DNA of 64,000 bases from JACVRW01 sp963811055 (GCA_963811055.1 CAWEPQ010000020.1:186001-250000); one strand, 5' to 3'. Positions 1 to 10,186 are shown, counted from the stretch's first letter. Notes: a model not told the origin generated them from the letters alone. A program made the numbers and translations.

Positions 1-32
1 CGTGAGCGGCCTGCCGCGTTTGGGCTTGGCCC

Positions 33-58
33 AAGCAGCCGGCTCGGCCGGCTGCGCA
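33..58 (+). repeat. palindromic intergenic repeat, family R, copy 1
   Basis: A 26-nt unit with the self-complementary core GCCGGCTCGGCCGGC. It is almost identical to the reverse complements of 55304-55329 and 42972-42997, and a degraded copy lies at 54933-54956. The other copies are non-coding. This one sitting just before the first lipoprotein gene argues that translation of that gene starts after the repeat. Confidence 0.6.
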
Positions 59-70
59 GGTTTGGATACC

Positions 71-1306
71 GTGCGGGCCGTGCTCGGGAGGGCAACAGCA
101 GTGGGCTGCGCGGCCCTGCTCGCGTTCGGTCTCGGGGGCTGTCTCGGCGACGACGGCGATGACGGTGACGACGTCCCGAAGGCTCCCCAGGGCGTGCTCA
201 CCGTCTACATGAGCCTGCCCGCGCGCGGCCTGTCGGCGGACGAGGCCGCCGCCGTGGAGGGGGGCGCGCGCCTGGCGTTCCGGCAGGCGCGGGGCAAGGC
301 CGGCGCGCACACGGTGCGGCTGGTGCGCCTGGACTCGACCAGGACAACCGGGAAGCCGTGGGATCCGGGCCAGGTGCAGGCGAACGCCGAGCGCGCCAGC
401 GACGATCCCAGCGCGGTGGCCTATATCGGCGAGCTGGGGCTGGGCGGGTCGGCGATATCGGTCCCGGTGACCAATGACGCCGGGCTCCTTCAGGTCTCTC
501 CGTTCGACTCGCTCACGAGCCTCACCCGGGCGCCGCCCGGGCTGGCCGGCCGTGGCGCCCCTGAGCGCTACTACCCGACCGGGCGCCGGACCTTCCTGCG
601 CCTGACGCCGAACGACCTGCGCGAGGTGGACCTGCTCACCGGCCGCCTCGGCACCCTGGGCGCGCGCCGGGTGGCGCTCGTGGCGGGGGAGGGCGTGTAC
701 GCGGAGGAGCTGGTGAGCCAGCTGGCCGCCCGGCTGCGCCGGGCCGGGCACACGCTCGTCCCGATCGACACCCTGACCGACGATCCGGGGTCGACACGCG
801 CGCGGGTGACCCAGATCGTGGAGGAGCGGCCCGACGCGATCGTGTACGCCGGCCTGGGGGATCGGCCCGCCGAGCGCCTGCTCGCGGGGCTGGCCACGGC
901 CCTGCCGGACACGCCGGTGCTCGCGGGGAGCGGAGTGCTCGACCGCGCGCCGCTGCGCTTCGGCCCCGCGCCGGCGCGTGTGGAGGCGTACAGCCCGCTG
1001 GCGCCGGCGGCGAGCTACGGCCCCAGGGCCCAGCGCCTGCTGGAGGCCGTACAGCGCCGCTCGGGACCCGCGGCGGCCCGCCCCGAGGCGCTGTACGGAT
1101 ATGAGGCCGCTCGGCTGGTGCTCGACGCGGTCGCAGCTGGCGGCAGCCGGCGAGGTGCGGTGGTGGCGGCGGCGCTCCGGCCGCGTGCCCGGCGCTCCCC
1201 CGTGGGGCGCTACGAGATCAACCGCTCGGGCGACGTGACCGGGCCGCCGCTGGTGCTCTACAGGCTCGAAAACGGTGTCTTCCAGCCTCTTTTAGGGTCC
1301 GGTTGA
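71..1306 (+). CDS. LIV-type ABC transporter substrate-binding lipoprotein
   Basis: Binds a branched-chain amino acid or related small ligand outside the cell for the permease encoded downstream (family knowledge; the ligand is not determinable here). From the GTG at 71 the product has 411 residues, with an arginine-containing N-terminus, a hydrophobic stretch and a lipobox GLGGC (Cys24), followed by an acidic linker. The rest matches the type I periplasmic-binding fold: an opening LTVYMSLP strand, YYPTGRRTFLRL in the middle and a late YGYEAARLVLDA helix, all mirrored in the next gene. The frame is open back to position 2, but repeat copy R1 (33-58) lies there, so 71 (or TTG 62) is preferred. 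It is a diverged paralogue of the following gene. Confidence 0.8.
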   Translation: MRAVLGRATAVGCAALLAFGLGGCLGDDGDDGDDVPKAPQGVLTVYMSLPARGLSADEAAAVEGGARLAFRQARGKAGAHTVRLVRLDSTRTTGKPWDPGQVQANAERASDDPSAVAYIGELGLGGSAISVPVTNDAGLLQVSPFDSLTSLTRAPPGLAGRGAPERYYPTGRRTFLRLTPNDLREVDLLTGRLGTLGARRVALVAGEGVYAEELVSQLAARLRRAGHTLVPIDTLTDDPGSTRARVTQIVEERPDAIVYAGLGDRPAERLLAGLATALPDTPVLAGSGVLDRAPLRFGPAPARVEAYSPLAPAASYGPRAQRLLEAVQRRSGPAAARPEALYGYEAARLVLDAVAAGGSRRGAVVAAALRPRARRSPVGRYEINRSGDVTGPPLVLYRLENGVFQPLLGSG

Positions 1307-1412
1307 GATGCGTTAAGCGCACGTAGAGGTTCTCCTTGTGCATTGAGAGGCTCCGGAGTGGCGTCTAGGATCCGGCGCCAGTAGTAGGAGTCATCCACTA
1401 GGAGGGAACATC

Positions 1413-2699
1413 TTGCGAGGACGTTGGCTGGCAGTTTTGACCTGCCTGCTCGGCGCGTTCGCCCTGGGCGTAGCAGCCTGTGGCAGCGACGACGACGAAG
1501 GCGATGGTGGCGGCGGAGCAGCAGTTTCCGGCGACACACTGACGATCTATTCGAGCCTGCCGCTGCAGGGCACGTCGAAGGGTCAGTCAGAAGCCGTGAT
1601 CAGCGGCGAGCGCCTGGCGCTCGAGGAGGCCGGCGGAAAGGTCGGCAAGTTCAAGATCAACTACGTGTCGCTGGACGACTCGACCGCGCAGAACCCCGGA
1701 ACCGCCGACGAGGCGCAGACCGGGCAGAACGCACGGAAGGCCGTCCAGGACAAGACGACGATCTTCTACCTCGGCGAGTTCAACTCGGGCGGCACGAAGG
1801 TCTCCCTGCCGATCCTGAACAAGGCGGGCATCCCGCAGATCTCCCCGTCGAACACCGCCGTCGGTCTGACCACGGATGAGCCCGGCGCCGACACGAAGGC
1901 CGGCGAGCCGGACATCTATTACCCGACCGGCAAGCGCAACTACGCCCGCATCGTGCCCAAGGACACGATCCAGGGTGCCGCGCTTGCAACCATCATGAAG
2001 GAGGACGGCTGCAAAACCGTCCACATTTTCAACGACAAGACCACCTACGGCGCGGGTCTGGCACGTAACGTCGAGTCGGCCTCGAAGGCGATCGGCCTCA
2101 CGGTCGAGGGCAACGACGGCACCGACAAGACGTCGGCCAACTACCGCTCGCTGGCAGCAGGCATCAAGGCGGACTGCTTCGTGGGATCGGGCGTGACGGG
2201 CGAGAACTACGTCCAGGTGTTCAAGGACGTGGCAGCAGCCTGCCCGAACTGCAAGCTCTACGGACCGGACGGCGTGGCCGAGGCCGCGTTCACCGATCCG
2301 AAGGAGGGCGGCATCCCCGCTAACGTGGCGGCACGGACGAAGGTCACCGTCGCCACCCTGTCCCCAGAGGAGTTCGAGAAGCAGGGCATCGCCAAGGCCG
2401 CGAAGTTCTTCGACGACTACGAGGCCAAGTACGGCATCAAGCAGCCCGACCCGTACGCCATCTACGGCTACGAGACGATGAGCCTCGCTCTCGACACGCT
2501 GAAGGCGGTGGGTGACAAGGCCAACGACCGTGAGGCGGTGATCGAGCAGCTCCTTCAGAACACGAAGGGCCGCGACAGCGTCCTCGGCACGTACGACGTC
2601 GATGAGAACGGCGACACCACTCTCACCGACTACGGCCTGTACGTCATCAAGAACGGGCAGCTGACCTTCGACAAGGTCATCAAGGCGGAGGGGTCCTAG
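1413..2699 (+). CDS. livK: branched-chain amino acid ABC transporter substrate-binding lipoprotein
   Basis: Extracellular ligand-binding component of the LIV transporter encoded immediately downstream. The 428-residue product begins with a basic start, a hydrophobic segment and lipobox VAAC (Cys23), then a Gly/Asp-rich linker. The body is a Peripla_BP_6 domain, opening LTIYSSLPLQG, with YYPTGKRNYARI in the middle and YAIYGYETMSLALD near the end. The TTG start at 1413 is chosen for the strong GGAGGG ribosome site at 1401-1406, seven bases upstream, and because it gives a clean lipoprotein signal. Substrate specificity is inferred from the family only. A strong hairpin separates it from the permease gene. 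Confidence 0.88.
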   Translation: MRGRWLAVLTCLLGAFALGVAACGSDDDEGDGGGGAAVSGDTLTIYSSLPLQGTSKGQSEAVISGERLALEEAGGKVGKFKINYVSLDDSTAQNPGTADEAQTGQNARKAVQDKTTIFYLGEFNSGGTKVSLPILNKAGIPQISPSNTAVGLTTDEPGADTKAGEPDIYYPTGKRNYARIVPKDTIQGAALATIMKEDGCKTVHIFNDKTTYGAGLARNVESASKAIGLTVEGNDGTDKTSANYRSLAAGIKADCFVGSGVTGENYVQVFKDVAAACPNCKLYGPDGVAEAAFTDPKEGGIPANVAARTKVTVATLSPEEFEKQGIAKAAKFFDDYEAKYGIKQPDPYAIYGYETMSLALDTLKAVGDKANDREAVIEQLLQNTKGRDSVLGTYDVDENGDTTLTDYGLYVIKNGQLTFDKVIKAEGS

Positions 2700-2712
2700 C
2701 CAGACCGAATTG

Positions 2713-2758
2713 ACGCGAAATGGGCGGGGGCGATCAATTTCGTCCCCGCCCCTCGCGT
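2713..2758 (+). terminator. hairpin between livK and livH (partial terminator / mRNA stabiliser)
   Basis: Two nested perfect stems: outer ACGCGA (2713-2718) with TCGCGT (2753-2758), inner GGGCGGGG (2722-2729) with CCCCGCCC (2744-2751). There is no run of T after it. It lies 13 bases after the livK stop and 22 before the livH start. Such a position commonly lets a binding-protein gene be expressed more than its permease genes; that role is inferred. Confidence 0.6.
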
Positions 2759-2779
2759 TCGGCATAGACTGCCGCGAAC

Positions 2780-3840
<1,061 letters not shown>

Positions 3841-3844
<4 letters not shown>

Positions 3845-5004
3845 GCGCGCTGCGGGAGCTACGTCACTCGCGCTGGGCCCAGTATGTGCTGCCGGCCACG
3901 GTCGTGGTGGCGGTCGCCCTCCTTCCCTTCTTCCGCCCGCCCCTGGACGGCTTCCTCGACGACTGCATCCTGGCGCTGGTCTACATCACCATGGCTCTCG
4001 GGCTGAACCTGATCGTGGGGTTCGCGGGACTGCTCGACCTCGGGTACGTGGCCTTCTACGCCCTGGGCGCCATGGTGGTCGGCTGGTGGGCCTCCAATCA
4101 CTTCGGCGGCTTCAACGGGGAAGGCCTGCACATCGGCGTCAGCGAGTTCTCGGCGCTGCAGCCCGGCATCCACCTCAACTTCCTGCTGCTCATCATCGGG
4201 GCGATCATCGTCTGCGCGATCGCCGGGGCGATCATCGGCCTTCCCACGCTGAGGCTGCGCGGCGACTACATCGCGATCGTGACGCTGGCCTTCGGCGAGA
4301 TCATCGGGCGTATCTTCCAGAACGGCGATGCGCTCACGCCGTTCGGCGACTACGCGGTCTCGAACGGGCGCGAGTCGATCTCGCCTCTCGACCAGATCGA
4401 CCTCCCGCTGATCGCACAGTTCGACTCGGCGATCAACCTCCGGCCCTTCTACTGGACGATCCTGGCGATCACGCTCGTGGTGCTCTTCGTGAACTTCCGC
4501 CTGCGCGACTCGCGACTGGGACGGGCCTGGATCGCGCTGCGGGAGGACGAGGTGGCGGCCGTGAGCATGGGTGTGCCACTCGTCAAGACCAAGCTCACCG
4601 CCTACGCCACCGGCGGCGCCTTCGGCGGCATCGCCGGCGCGTTCTATGGCGCCTACCTGAACAGCGTCAACGCCAACCAGTTCCAGTTCGGCTTCTCGAT
4701 CTTCATCCTCGCCATGGTCATCCTCGGCGGCCTTGGCAGCATCTGGGGGGCGGTGCTCGGCGCGGTGCTGCTGGCCTTCGTCAACAACCGCCTGATCCCG
4801 GACGTGCTCGACCAAGGCGTCGTGAGCGATTGGACGGACAGTCTCGGCCTGGAGTTCACGTTCAGCGAGATCGCGTTCGGCATCTTCGGCTTCGTGCTGG
4901 TGTTGATGATGGTGCTGCGGCCCGCGGGCATCCTTCCCGAGCGAAGACGCAAGATCGAGCTCACCGAGGCGGCCGACGAGACGATCATCGAGGCGCGCAT
5001 ATGA
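3841..5004 (+). CDS. livM: LIV-type ABC transporter permease LivM
   Basis: Second membrane subunit of the importer; forms the translocation channel with LivH and docks on LivG/LivF. The product has 387 residues and about ten hydrophobic segments. Diagnostic stretches are ALGLNLIVGFAGLLDLGYVA near the N-terminus, GLPTLRLRGDYIAIVTLAFG in the middle, and the coupling loop SRLGRAWIALREDEVAAVSMG. The ATG at 3841 overlaps the livH stop, and the gene's own stop overlaps the livG start (ATGA). Part of a continuous livK-H-M-G-F operon. Confidence 0.9.
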
Positions 5005-5822
5005 GCACGGACGCCCAGGCTGCCGCGCCGGCGGCGGAGCCCTCGAGCGAGGGAGCCCGGCTCGCCACCGACCGCCTGAGCAAGGCGTTCGGCGGTCTGG
5101 TGGCGGTCAGCGGCGTCTCGATCGCGGTGGCCCCCAAGTCGATCGTGTCGATCATCGGCCCCAACGGCGCGGGAAAGACCACGTTCTTCAACATGCTCAC
5201 GGGCCTCTACAAGCCCACGTCCGGCCGGATCACCTTCGACGACAAGGACGTGACCGGGCGCCGTCCGGACATCATCACCTCGCTCGGGATCGCACGGACG
5301 TTCCAGAACATCCGGCTGTTCTCGACCATGACGGCGGAGGAGAACGTGATGGTGGGCGAGCATCCCCGGATGCGCGCGGGCCTGTTCGGCTCGATTCTCC
5401 GCACTCCCGGCGTCCGCCGCGAGGAGCGCGAGGTACGGGAGCGGGCGCGCGAGACCCTGGCCTACGTCGGGTTGAGCAAGACCCACATGGACACGCTCGC
5501 GTCGAACCTGTCCTACGGTGACCAGCGGCGTGTGGAGATCGCCCGTGCGCTCGCATCCGAGCCCAAGCTGCTGCTGCTCGACGAGCCCACGGCCGGGATG
5601 AACCCTCAGGAGTCCGCGCGGCTCACCGAGTTCATGGAGCGCCTGCGGGGCGAGCGCGACCTCACGATCCTGCTCATCGAGCACGACATGAAGGTCGTCA
5701 TGGGGGTGTCGGAGCACATCACGGTGCTCGACCACGGCGAGAAGATCGCCGAGGGCTCGCCTCAGGACATCCGCCACAACGATCGCGTGATCGAGGCCTA
5801 CCTCGGCAAGCAGGGCGGCTGA
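5001..5822 (+). CDS. livG: LIV-type ABC transporter ATP-binding protein LivG
   Basis: One of the two ATPases energising the LIV importer. It has 273 residues with Walker A GPNGAGKTT, the Q-loop region ARTFQNIRLF, the signature-like YGDQRRVEIARAL and Walker B LLLLDEPTAGMN, then the switch histidine in LLIEHDMKVV. The sequence GIARTFQNIRLFSTMTAEENV is typical of LivG rather than other ABC ATPases. An Ala/Glu-rich N-terminal extension of about 20 residues precedes the domain. The start overlaps the livM stop; livF follows after two bases. Confidence 0.9.
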   Translation: MSTDAQAAAPAAEPSSEGARLATDRLSKAFGGLVAVSGVSIAVAPKSIVSIIGPNGAGKTTFFNMLTGLYKPTSGRITFDDKDVTGRRPDIITSLGIARTFQNIRLFSTMTAEENVMVGEHPRMRAGLFGSILRTPGVRREEREVRERARETLAYVGLSKTHMDTLASNLSYGDQRRVEIARALASEPKLLLLDEPTAGMNPQESARLTEFMERLRGERDLTILLIEHDMKVVMGVSEHITVLDHGEKIAEGSPQDIRHNDRVIEAYLGKQGG

Positions 5823-5824
5823 CG

Positions 5825-6532
5825 ATGGCACTGCTCGAGCTGGACGACATCCACACCTACTACGGGAACATCGAGGCGCTCAAGGGCATTTCGGTGACCG
5901 TCGAGGAGGGTGAGATCGTCACCCTGATCGGGTCCAACGGCGCCGGCAAGTCCACCACACTGAGATCGATCTCCGGTCTCACCCCGCCCTCCCAGGGGTC
6001 CATCCGCTTCGAGGGCAAGGAGATCACGGAGACGGCGCCGCAGGACATCGTCCGGCTCGGCATCTCGCAATCCCCCGAGGGTCGACACTGCTTCGCGCGG
6101 ATGTCCGTCAAGGAGAACCTGGAGCTCGGCGCCTACCTGCGCCGGGACGACAAGGTCCAGAGCGACCTCGAGCGCGTGTTCGAGCTGTTTCCGCGCCTCA
6201 AGGAGCGCGAGAAGCAGAAGGCCGGCACGATGTCGGGCGGCGAGCAGCAGATGCTCGCCATCGGCAGGGCGCTGATGGCCGCCCCAAAGCTGCTGCTCCT
6301 CGACGAGCCCTCCATGGGCATCGCGCCGATCCTCGTGGAGCGGATCTACGAGACGATCGCCGAGATCAACAAACAGGGCACCACCATCCTGCTGGTGGAG
6401 CAGAACGCGAACTTCGCGTTGGGCGTGTCCAAGCGCGGCTACGTGCTCGAGACCGGGAGCGTCTCGCTCAGCGATGAGTCGTCGGCGCTCCGCGACAACC
6501 CTGAGGTCCAGAGGGCCTACCTGGGCGCATGA
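5825..6532 (+). CDS. livF: LIV-type ABC transporter ATP-binding protein LivF
   Basis: Second ATPase of the LIV importer, pairing with LivG. It has 235 residues, the usual LivF length. Visible are the early YYGNIEALKGIS segment, Walker A GSNGAGKST, QSPEGRHCFARMSVKENL typical of LivF, signature SGGEQQMLAIGRAL and Walker B LLLLDEPSMG. The stop overlaps the start of the next small membrane-protein gene, so the operon continues past the transporter. Confidence 0.92.
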   Translation: MALLELDDIHTYYGNIEALKGISVTVEEGEIVTLIGSNGAGKSTTLRSISGLTPPSQGSIRFEGKEITETAPQDIVRLGISQSPEGRHCFARMSVKENLELGAYLRRDDKVQSDLERVFELFPRLKEREKQKAGTMSGGEQQMLAIGRALMAAPKLLLLDEPSMGIAPILVERIYETIAEINKQGTTILLVEQNANFALGVSKRGYVLETGSVSLSDESSALRDNPEVQRAYLGA

Positions 6533-6816
6533 CCGTCATCGCAGCCATGGGCGCCACCGCCCTCTACCTCACCTACGCGTGGCTTGCCTCGGCGATCGCG
6601 GCTTCATATATCTCGAACCGGAAGGGCTACGGCGAGAAGCCCGGTCTTGCGGCGGGGCTCATCCTCAGTGTGGTCGGTGTGTTCGTGTGGCTTGTCTGGC
6701 CCGCGAAGCCGGACTCGCGCTGGAAGCTCTCGGGTGTCTTCGGCAGCGGCGGCAAGACGGTGGCCGAGGCGCGCGCCGAGCGCGCCGGCTCGGGCGGAGG
6801 GGAATCCGCCGAATGA
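6529..6816 (+). CDS. small membrane protein, unknown, co-translated with liv genes
   Basis: A 95-residue protein with two hydrophobic segments (about 5-25 and 40-58) joined by a short basic loop ISNRKGYGEKPG, and a polar Gly/Glu-rich tail. The ATG at 6529 overlaps the livF stop and its stop overlaps the next ATG, so it is translationally coupled on both sides. The sequence resembles short uncharacterised membrane proteins with the WPAK motif after the second helix. I do not recognise a function; location suggests an accessory role for the transporter, which is inference. Confidence 0.7.
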   Translation: MTVIAAMGATALYLTYAWLASAIAASYISNRKGYGEKPGLAAGLILSVVGVFVWLVWPAKPDSRWKLSGVFGSGGKTVAEARAERAGSGGGESAE

Positions 6817-7130
6817 GCACCGGCCTCTACTACCCGCTGCTCGTGCTGGTCGTGGTGTATGCCAGCCTCTCGATAGCGGCGGGGATGGTGGACCGTCGCG
6901 GGCAGCCCGAGCAGGGCGAGCGCTACCGGGACGGGGCGTTCGGAACGGCACTCGCGGCCGGCGTGTACACGGTGGTCCTGCTCATCCTGTCCGCGGTGGA
7001 TGCTCCCAACCGCTTCTCGGACATGCTCCTGATCTTCGCCGTGATGTTCGTCTTCTTCCTCCTCTTGCTGATCGTGCTGTTCCTGATCGCCCAGGCCATG
7101 TCCCGGCTTCGCCGGCGGCCGGGGCGCTAA
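6813..7130 (+). CDS. small membrane protein, unknown
   Basis: A 105-residue protein with three strongly hydrophobic segments (about 5-23, 47-62 and 70-95) and a basic C-terminus SRLRRRPGR. The ATG at 6813 overlaps the stop of the preceding small membrane gene. It is the last member of the overlapping liv gene chain. No recognised domain. Two consecutive small membrane proteins at the end of an amino acid transporter operon may form a complex; this is a context-only inference. Confidence 0.7.
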   Translation: MSTGLYYPLLVLVVVYASLSIAAGMVDRRGQPEQGERYRDGAFGTALAAGVYTVVLLILSAVDAPNRFSDMLLIFAVMFVFFLLLLIVLFLIAQAMSRLRRRPGR

Positions 7131-7146
7131 CCCGACCGGGGCCGTC

Positions 7147-7809
7147 ATGCCTGCGCCGCCGTCAGGGCGCTCGGACAGATACGAGCCGCTACCCGGGATC
7201 CTGCAGATCCCAGGGTTCCTGTTCCGGAAGCTCGGACCGCGCGGCCGGGTGGTGGCCATCGTTGTCGGCGGGCTCGTGCTGGCCGGGGCGGTGACGGCGG
7301 CGATCGTGCTGGTGCCTCAGATAGGGGAGACCAAGCGCGAGCGGGCCGCGTCGGAGCAGCGCGAGCTCGCGGGGGCCCAGGAGCGCGAGCGCCTGCGCCT
7401 GATCGCCGAGCAGCGCCCCCGGCGAGCGGTCGGGCGCACCGGAGCCGCTTCCACGCCGATGGAGCGGCGCGCCCTTGTGCACCAGATCGAGGCCAGTGTG
7501 GTCCACGACCAGCGGGCCCGAGTGCGCAGGGGGCTGATCGATCCTCCGCCCGCGCGCTACGCCCGCTGTGAGCCGTTCCAGGGCGAGCCGGCGGGCGCCC
7601 GGGTGGTGCGACTCTCGTGCACGGCGGTGACCAGCGAGGTGCTCAGAGACGGCATCAAGGCGGGGGTGGTCGGGCAGCCGTTCTTCGCGCGGGTGGACTA
7701 CGGCACGGGTCGTTACGCGTGGTGCAAGGTAAGCGGCCGGGCGGGGGAGGGCTCCTTCCGGCGCCTGACCGGGGTGAAGGTGCCGCGCGTTTGCGGCGGC
7801 GGCACCTGA
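7147..7809 (+). CDS. single-pass membrane-anchored protein, unknown
   Basis: A 220-residue protein. A cytoplasmic segment of about 38 residues is followed by one transmembrane helix (about 38-58, AIVVGGLVLAGAVTAAIVLV), then a charged Arg/Glu-rich stretch that could form a coiled coil (about 64-95). A compact extracytoplasmic domain follows with four cysteines (RCEPF, LSCTAV, AWCKV, RVCGG) that could form two disulphides. It reads like a type II membrane protein with a small secreted domain. No family recognised. It lies 16 bases after the preceding gene and ends convergently with the epimerase gene. Confidence 0.65.
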   Translation: MPAPPSGRSDRYEPLPGILQIPGFLFRKLGPRGRVVAIVVGGLVLAGAVTAAIVLVPQIGETKRERAASEQRELAGAQERERLRLIAEQRPRRAVGRTGAASTPMERRALVHQIEASVVHDQRARVRRGLIDPPPARYARCEPFQGEPAGARVVRLSCTAVTSEVLRDGIKAGVVGQPFFARVDYGTGRYAWCKVSGRAGEGSFRRLTGVKVPRVCGGGT

Positions 7810-7819
7810 TTGCCTCCCG

Positions 7820-8734
7820 CTAGCGCCCGGTGGCGTCGCGCAGCGCGTCCTCCAGGTCGGTCCGGCGGAACTCGTAGCCCAGCTCCAGGAGCCGTGCCGG
7901 CACCGCGCGCTGCCCGGTGGTCACGACCCATGCCATCTCGCCGTAGAGCAGCTTCACCGCCAGCGCGGGCACCGGCGCCACGGCGGGACGGTGCAGCACC
8001 CGGCCGAGGGCGCGCGAGAGCTCCCGGTTGGTCACCGGCTCGGGTGCCGTCAAGTTCACGGGGCCGGCGGCGGCCGGGGTGTCGATGCAGAAGAGCATCG
8101 CTCCCACCACGTCGTCGAGGTGCACCCAGGGCACGTACTGGTCTCCGCCGGCCACTGGACCGCCCACGCCCAGCTTGAACGGCGGGAGCATCTTCTCGAG
8201 GGCCCCTCCCGACTCGGCCAGCACCACGCCCGTGCGGGTGGTGACCACGCGCACGCCGAGCTCCTCGGCGCGCCGCGCCTCCGTCTCCCACCCGAGGGTC
8301 ACCTGGGCGAGGAAGTCGTCGGCGGCGGGCACCGACTCGTCCAGTCGCTCGTCGCCGCGGGCCCCGTACCACCCGCCGGCGGACTGCGAGACGAGCGTGG
8401 CCGGCCGCTCCGCTTCCGGGAGTGCCGCCAGCCCGGCCACAAGGTTGCGTGTGCCGAGCACACGCGAGTCGCGGATCTCGCGCCTGGCGTCATCGGTCCA
8501 GCGCTGTGCGATCGGCGCGCCCGCGAGGTGCACCACGGCATCGCGGCCGCGGAGCGCCTCGGCCGGAGCCGGCTCGGAGAGCGGGTCCTTCCAGCCCACG
8601 GCTGCCACGCCGAGCTTCGAGGCGGCGTCCTCGGGCGAGCGCGACATCACGGTCACCTCGTCACCGCGGTCCACGAGCGCGCGCACGAGGGCAGCGCCGA
8701 TCATTCCGGTGGCTCCGGTGACCACGACCTTCAC
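7820..8734 (-). CDS. TIGR01777-family NAD(P)-dependent epimerase (YfcH/SDR39U1-like)
   Basis: Atypical short-chain dehydrogenase of 304 residues; biochemical substrate unknown for the family. The N-terminal Rossmann motif GATGMIGAALVRAL is followed by RDAVVHLAGAPIAQRW, SAGGWYGARGDERLDES and the conserved DDFLAQVTLGWETEA, which identify the YfcH subgroup. The C-terminal region has the DUF1731-like end with LYGEMAWVVTTGQRAVP. The GTG start at 8734 has GAGGAGG eight bases upstream on the minus strand. The malic enzyme gene lies upstream on the same strand with a gap of about 20 bases. Confidence 0.88.
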   Translation of the reverse strand: MKVVVTGATGMIGAALVRALVDRGDEVTVMSRSPEDAASKLGVAAVGWKDPLSEPAPAEALRGRDAVVHLAGAPIAQRWTDDARREIRDSRVLGTRNLVAGLAALPEAERPATLVSQSAGGWYGARGDERLDESVPAADDFLAQVTLGWETEARRAEELGVRVVTTRTGVVLAESGGALEKMLPPFKLGVGGPVAGGDQYVPWVHLDDVVGAMLFCIDTPAAAGPVNLTAPEPVTNRELSRALGRVLHRPAVAPVPALAVKLLYGEMAWVVTTGQRAVPARLLELGYEFRRTDLEDALRDATGR

Positions 8735-8755
8735 GACTGACCTCCTCGGGGTTGG

Positions 8756-10186
8756 CTAGCTGATGGCGGCGGTCTCGACGGTGGGCTGATCCACCGCGTC
8801 GCGTCCGGGCGCGCGTGACGAGCCCGTCCGTTCCGCCACCTCTGCTACGGCCGCGGCCACCGCGCGGCTCACATCGCGGTTGAAGACGCTCGGGATGATG
8901 TAGTCCTCGGCCAGCTCGTCGTCCTCCACCACGCTCGCGATTCCCTCGGCGGCGGCCAGCTTCATCTCCTCGGTGATCGCGGGGGCGCGCACGTCGAGGG
9001 CGCCGCGGAACACGCCGGGGAAGGCGAGCACGTTGTTGATCTGGTTGGGGTAGTCGGAGCGGCCGGTGGCCATCACCCGCACGTACGGGGCAGCCTCCTC
9101 GGGCCGCACCTCCGGGTTGGGGTTGGCCATCGCGAACACGAACGGGTCCGGCGCCATCCGCTCGAGGTCCTTGGCATCGATGATCCCCGGTCCCGACAGG
9201 CCGATGAACAGGTTGGCTCCCTCGATCACCTCGCGCGGGGAGCCGTCGCGGCGCCCGGCGTTCGTGTTCTCCGCCAGCCAGCGCTTGGGCTCGTTCATCG
9301 AGCCGGCCTCGTAGTCGTCGCGGCCGCTGTGGATGGCGCCGTAGCGGTCGCAGGCGACGATCGACTGCACGCCGGCGTCCATCAGGATCTTCACCACCGC
9401 CACCCCGGCGGCGCCGGCCCCGACCATCGTCACCTCGAGATCCTCCATCGCGCTGCCGGTGAGCCGGCAGGCGTTGATGAGCGCCGCGAGCGTGACGATC
9501 GCCGTGCCGTGCTGGTCGTCGTGGAACACGGGGATGTCGAGCGCCTCCTGCAGCCGCTTCTCGATCTCGAAGCAGCGCGGGGAGGAGATGTCCTCGAGGT
9601 TGATGCCGCCGAACGTGGGCGACATGCGGATCACCGTCTCGACGATCTCGTCGGTGTCCTTGGTGTTGAGGCAGATCGGGAACGCGTCCACGTCGCCGAA
9701 CTCCTTGAAGAGCATCGCCTTGCCCTCCATCACGGGCATGGCCGCCTCGGGGCCGATGTCGCCCAGCCCGAGCACCGCGGTGCCATCGGACACCACCGCC
9801 ACGGTGTTCGACTTGATCGTGTACTTGAACGCCTTCTGGCGGTTCTCGGCGATCGCGCTGCACACGCGCGCCACCCCGGGCGTGTAGGCCATCGAGAGGT
9901 CGTCGCGCGTCTTGATCGGCAAATTCAGGCCGGTGTGGATCTTGCCTCGCCGGTGGGCCTCGAACGTCCGGTCGGTGATCTCGACCACGCGCGCGCCGCG
10001 CACGGCCTGGACGGCGGTGATCACCTGGCCGCGGTGATCGACGCCGGAGCATTCGACGGTGATCTCCCGCAGGGTGTGGTCGCCCTTCGCCTCCACCGTG
10101 TCCACCGCCACGATCGCGCCGCCGGCGCGGCCGATCGCCGCGGTGACCTTGCCGAGCACGCCCCCGGGACCGGAGGGAAGCTCCAC
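8756..10186 (-). CDS. NAD-dependent malic enzyme with N-terminal ACT domain
   Basis: Oxidative decarboxylation of malate to pyruvate. From GTG 10186 the product has 476 residues. Residues about 1-75 form an ACT-type regulatory domain (ELPSGPGGVLGKVTAAIG). Then come the malic enzyme N-domain with HTGLNLPIKTRDDLSMAYTP, the central DDQHGTA motif, and the nucleotide-binding VGAGAAGVAVVKIL. An aspartate rather than an arginine-rich loop after the Rossmann motif suggests NAD preference (weak). The reading frame stays open to 10339 inside polA, but no ATG/GTG/TTG occurs between 10339 and 10186. The exact start is therefore uncertain, and a non-canonical start a little upstream of 10186 would give a more complete first ACT strand. 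The gene is divergent from polA. Confidence 0.87.
   Translation of the reverse strand: MELPSGPGGVLGKVTAAIGRAGGAIVAVDTVEAKGDHTLREITVECSGVDHRGQVITAVQAVRGARVVEITDRTFEAHRRGKIHTGLNLPIKTRDDLSMAYTPGVARVCSAIAENRQKAFKYTIKSNTVAVVSDGTAVLGLGDIGPEAAMPVMEGKAMLFKEFGDVDAFPICLNTKDTDEIVETVIRMSPTFGGINLEDISSPRCFEIEKRLQEALDIPVFHDDQHGTAIVTLAALINACRLTGSAMEDLEVTMVGAGAAGVAVVKILMDAGVQSIVACDRYGAIHSGRDDYEAGSMNEPKRWLAENTNAGRRDGSPREVIEGANLFIGLSGPGIIDAKDLERMAPDPFVFAMANPNPEVRPEEAAPYVRVMATGRSDYPNQINNVLAFPGVFRGALDVRAPAITEEMKLAAAEGIASVVEDDELAEDYIIPSVFNRDVSRAVAAAVAEVAERTGSSRAPGRDAVDQPTVETAAIS

Noticed and set aside
1307..1412. A small gene or RNA between the two binding-protein genes
   Set aside because: Only a ribosome site and unremarkable sequence are seen; no frame or stable structure.
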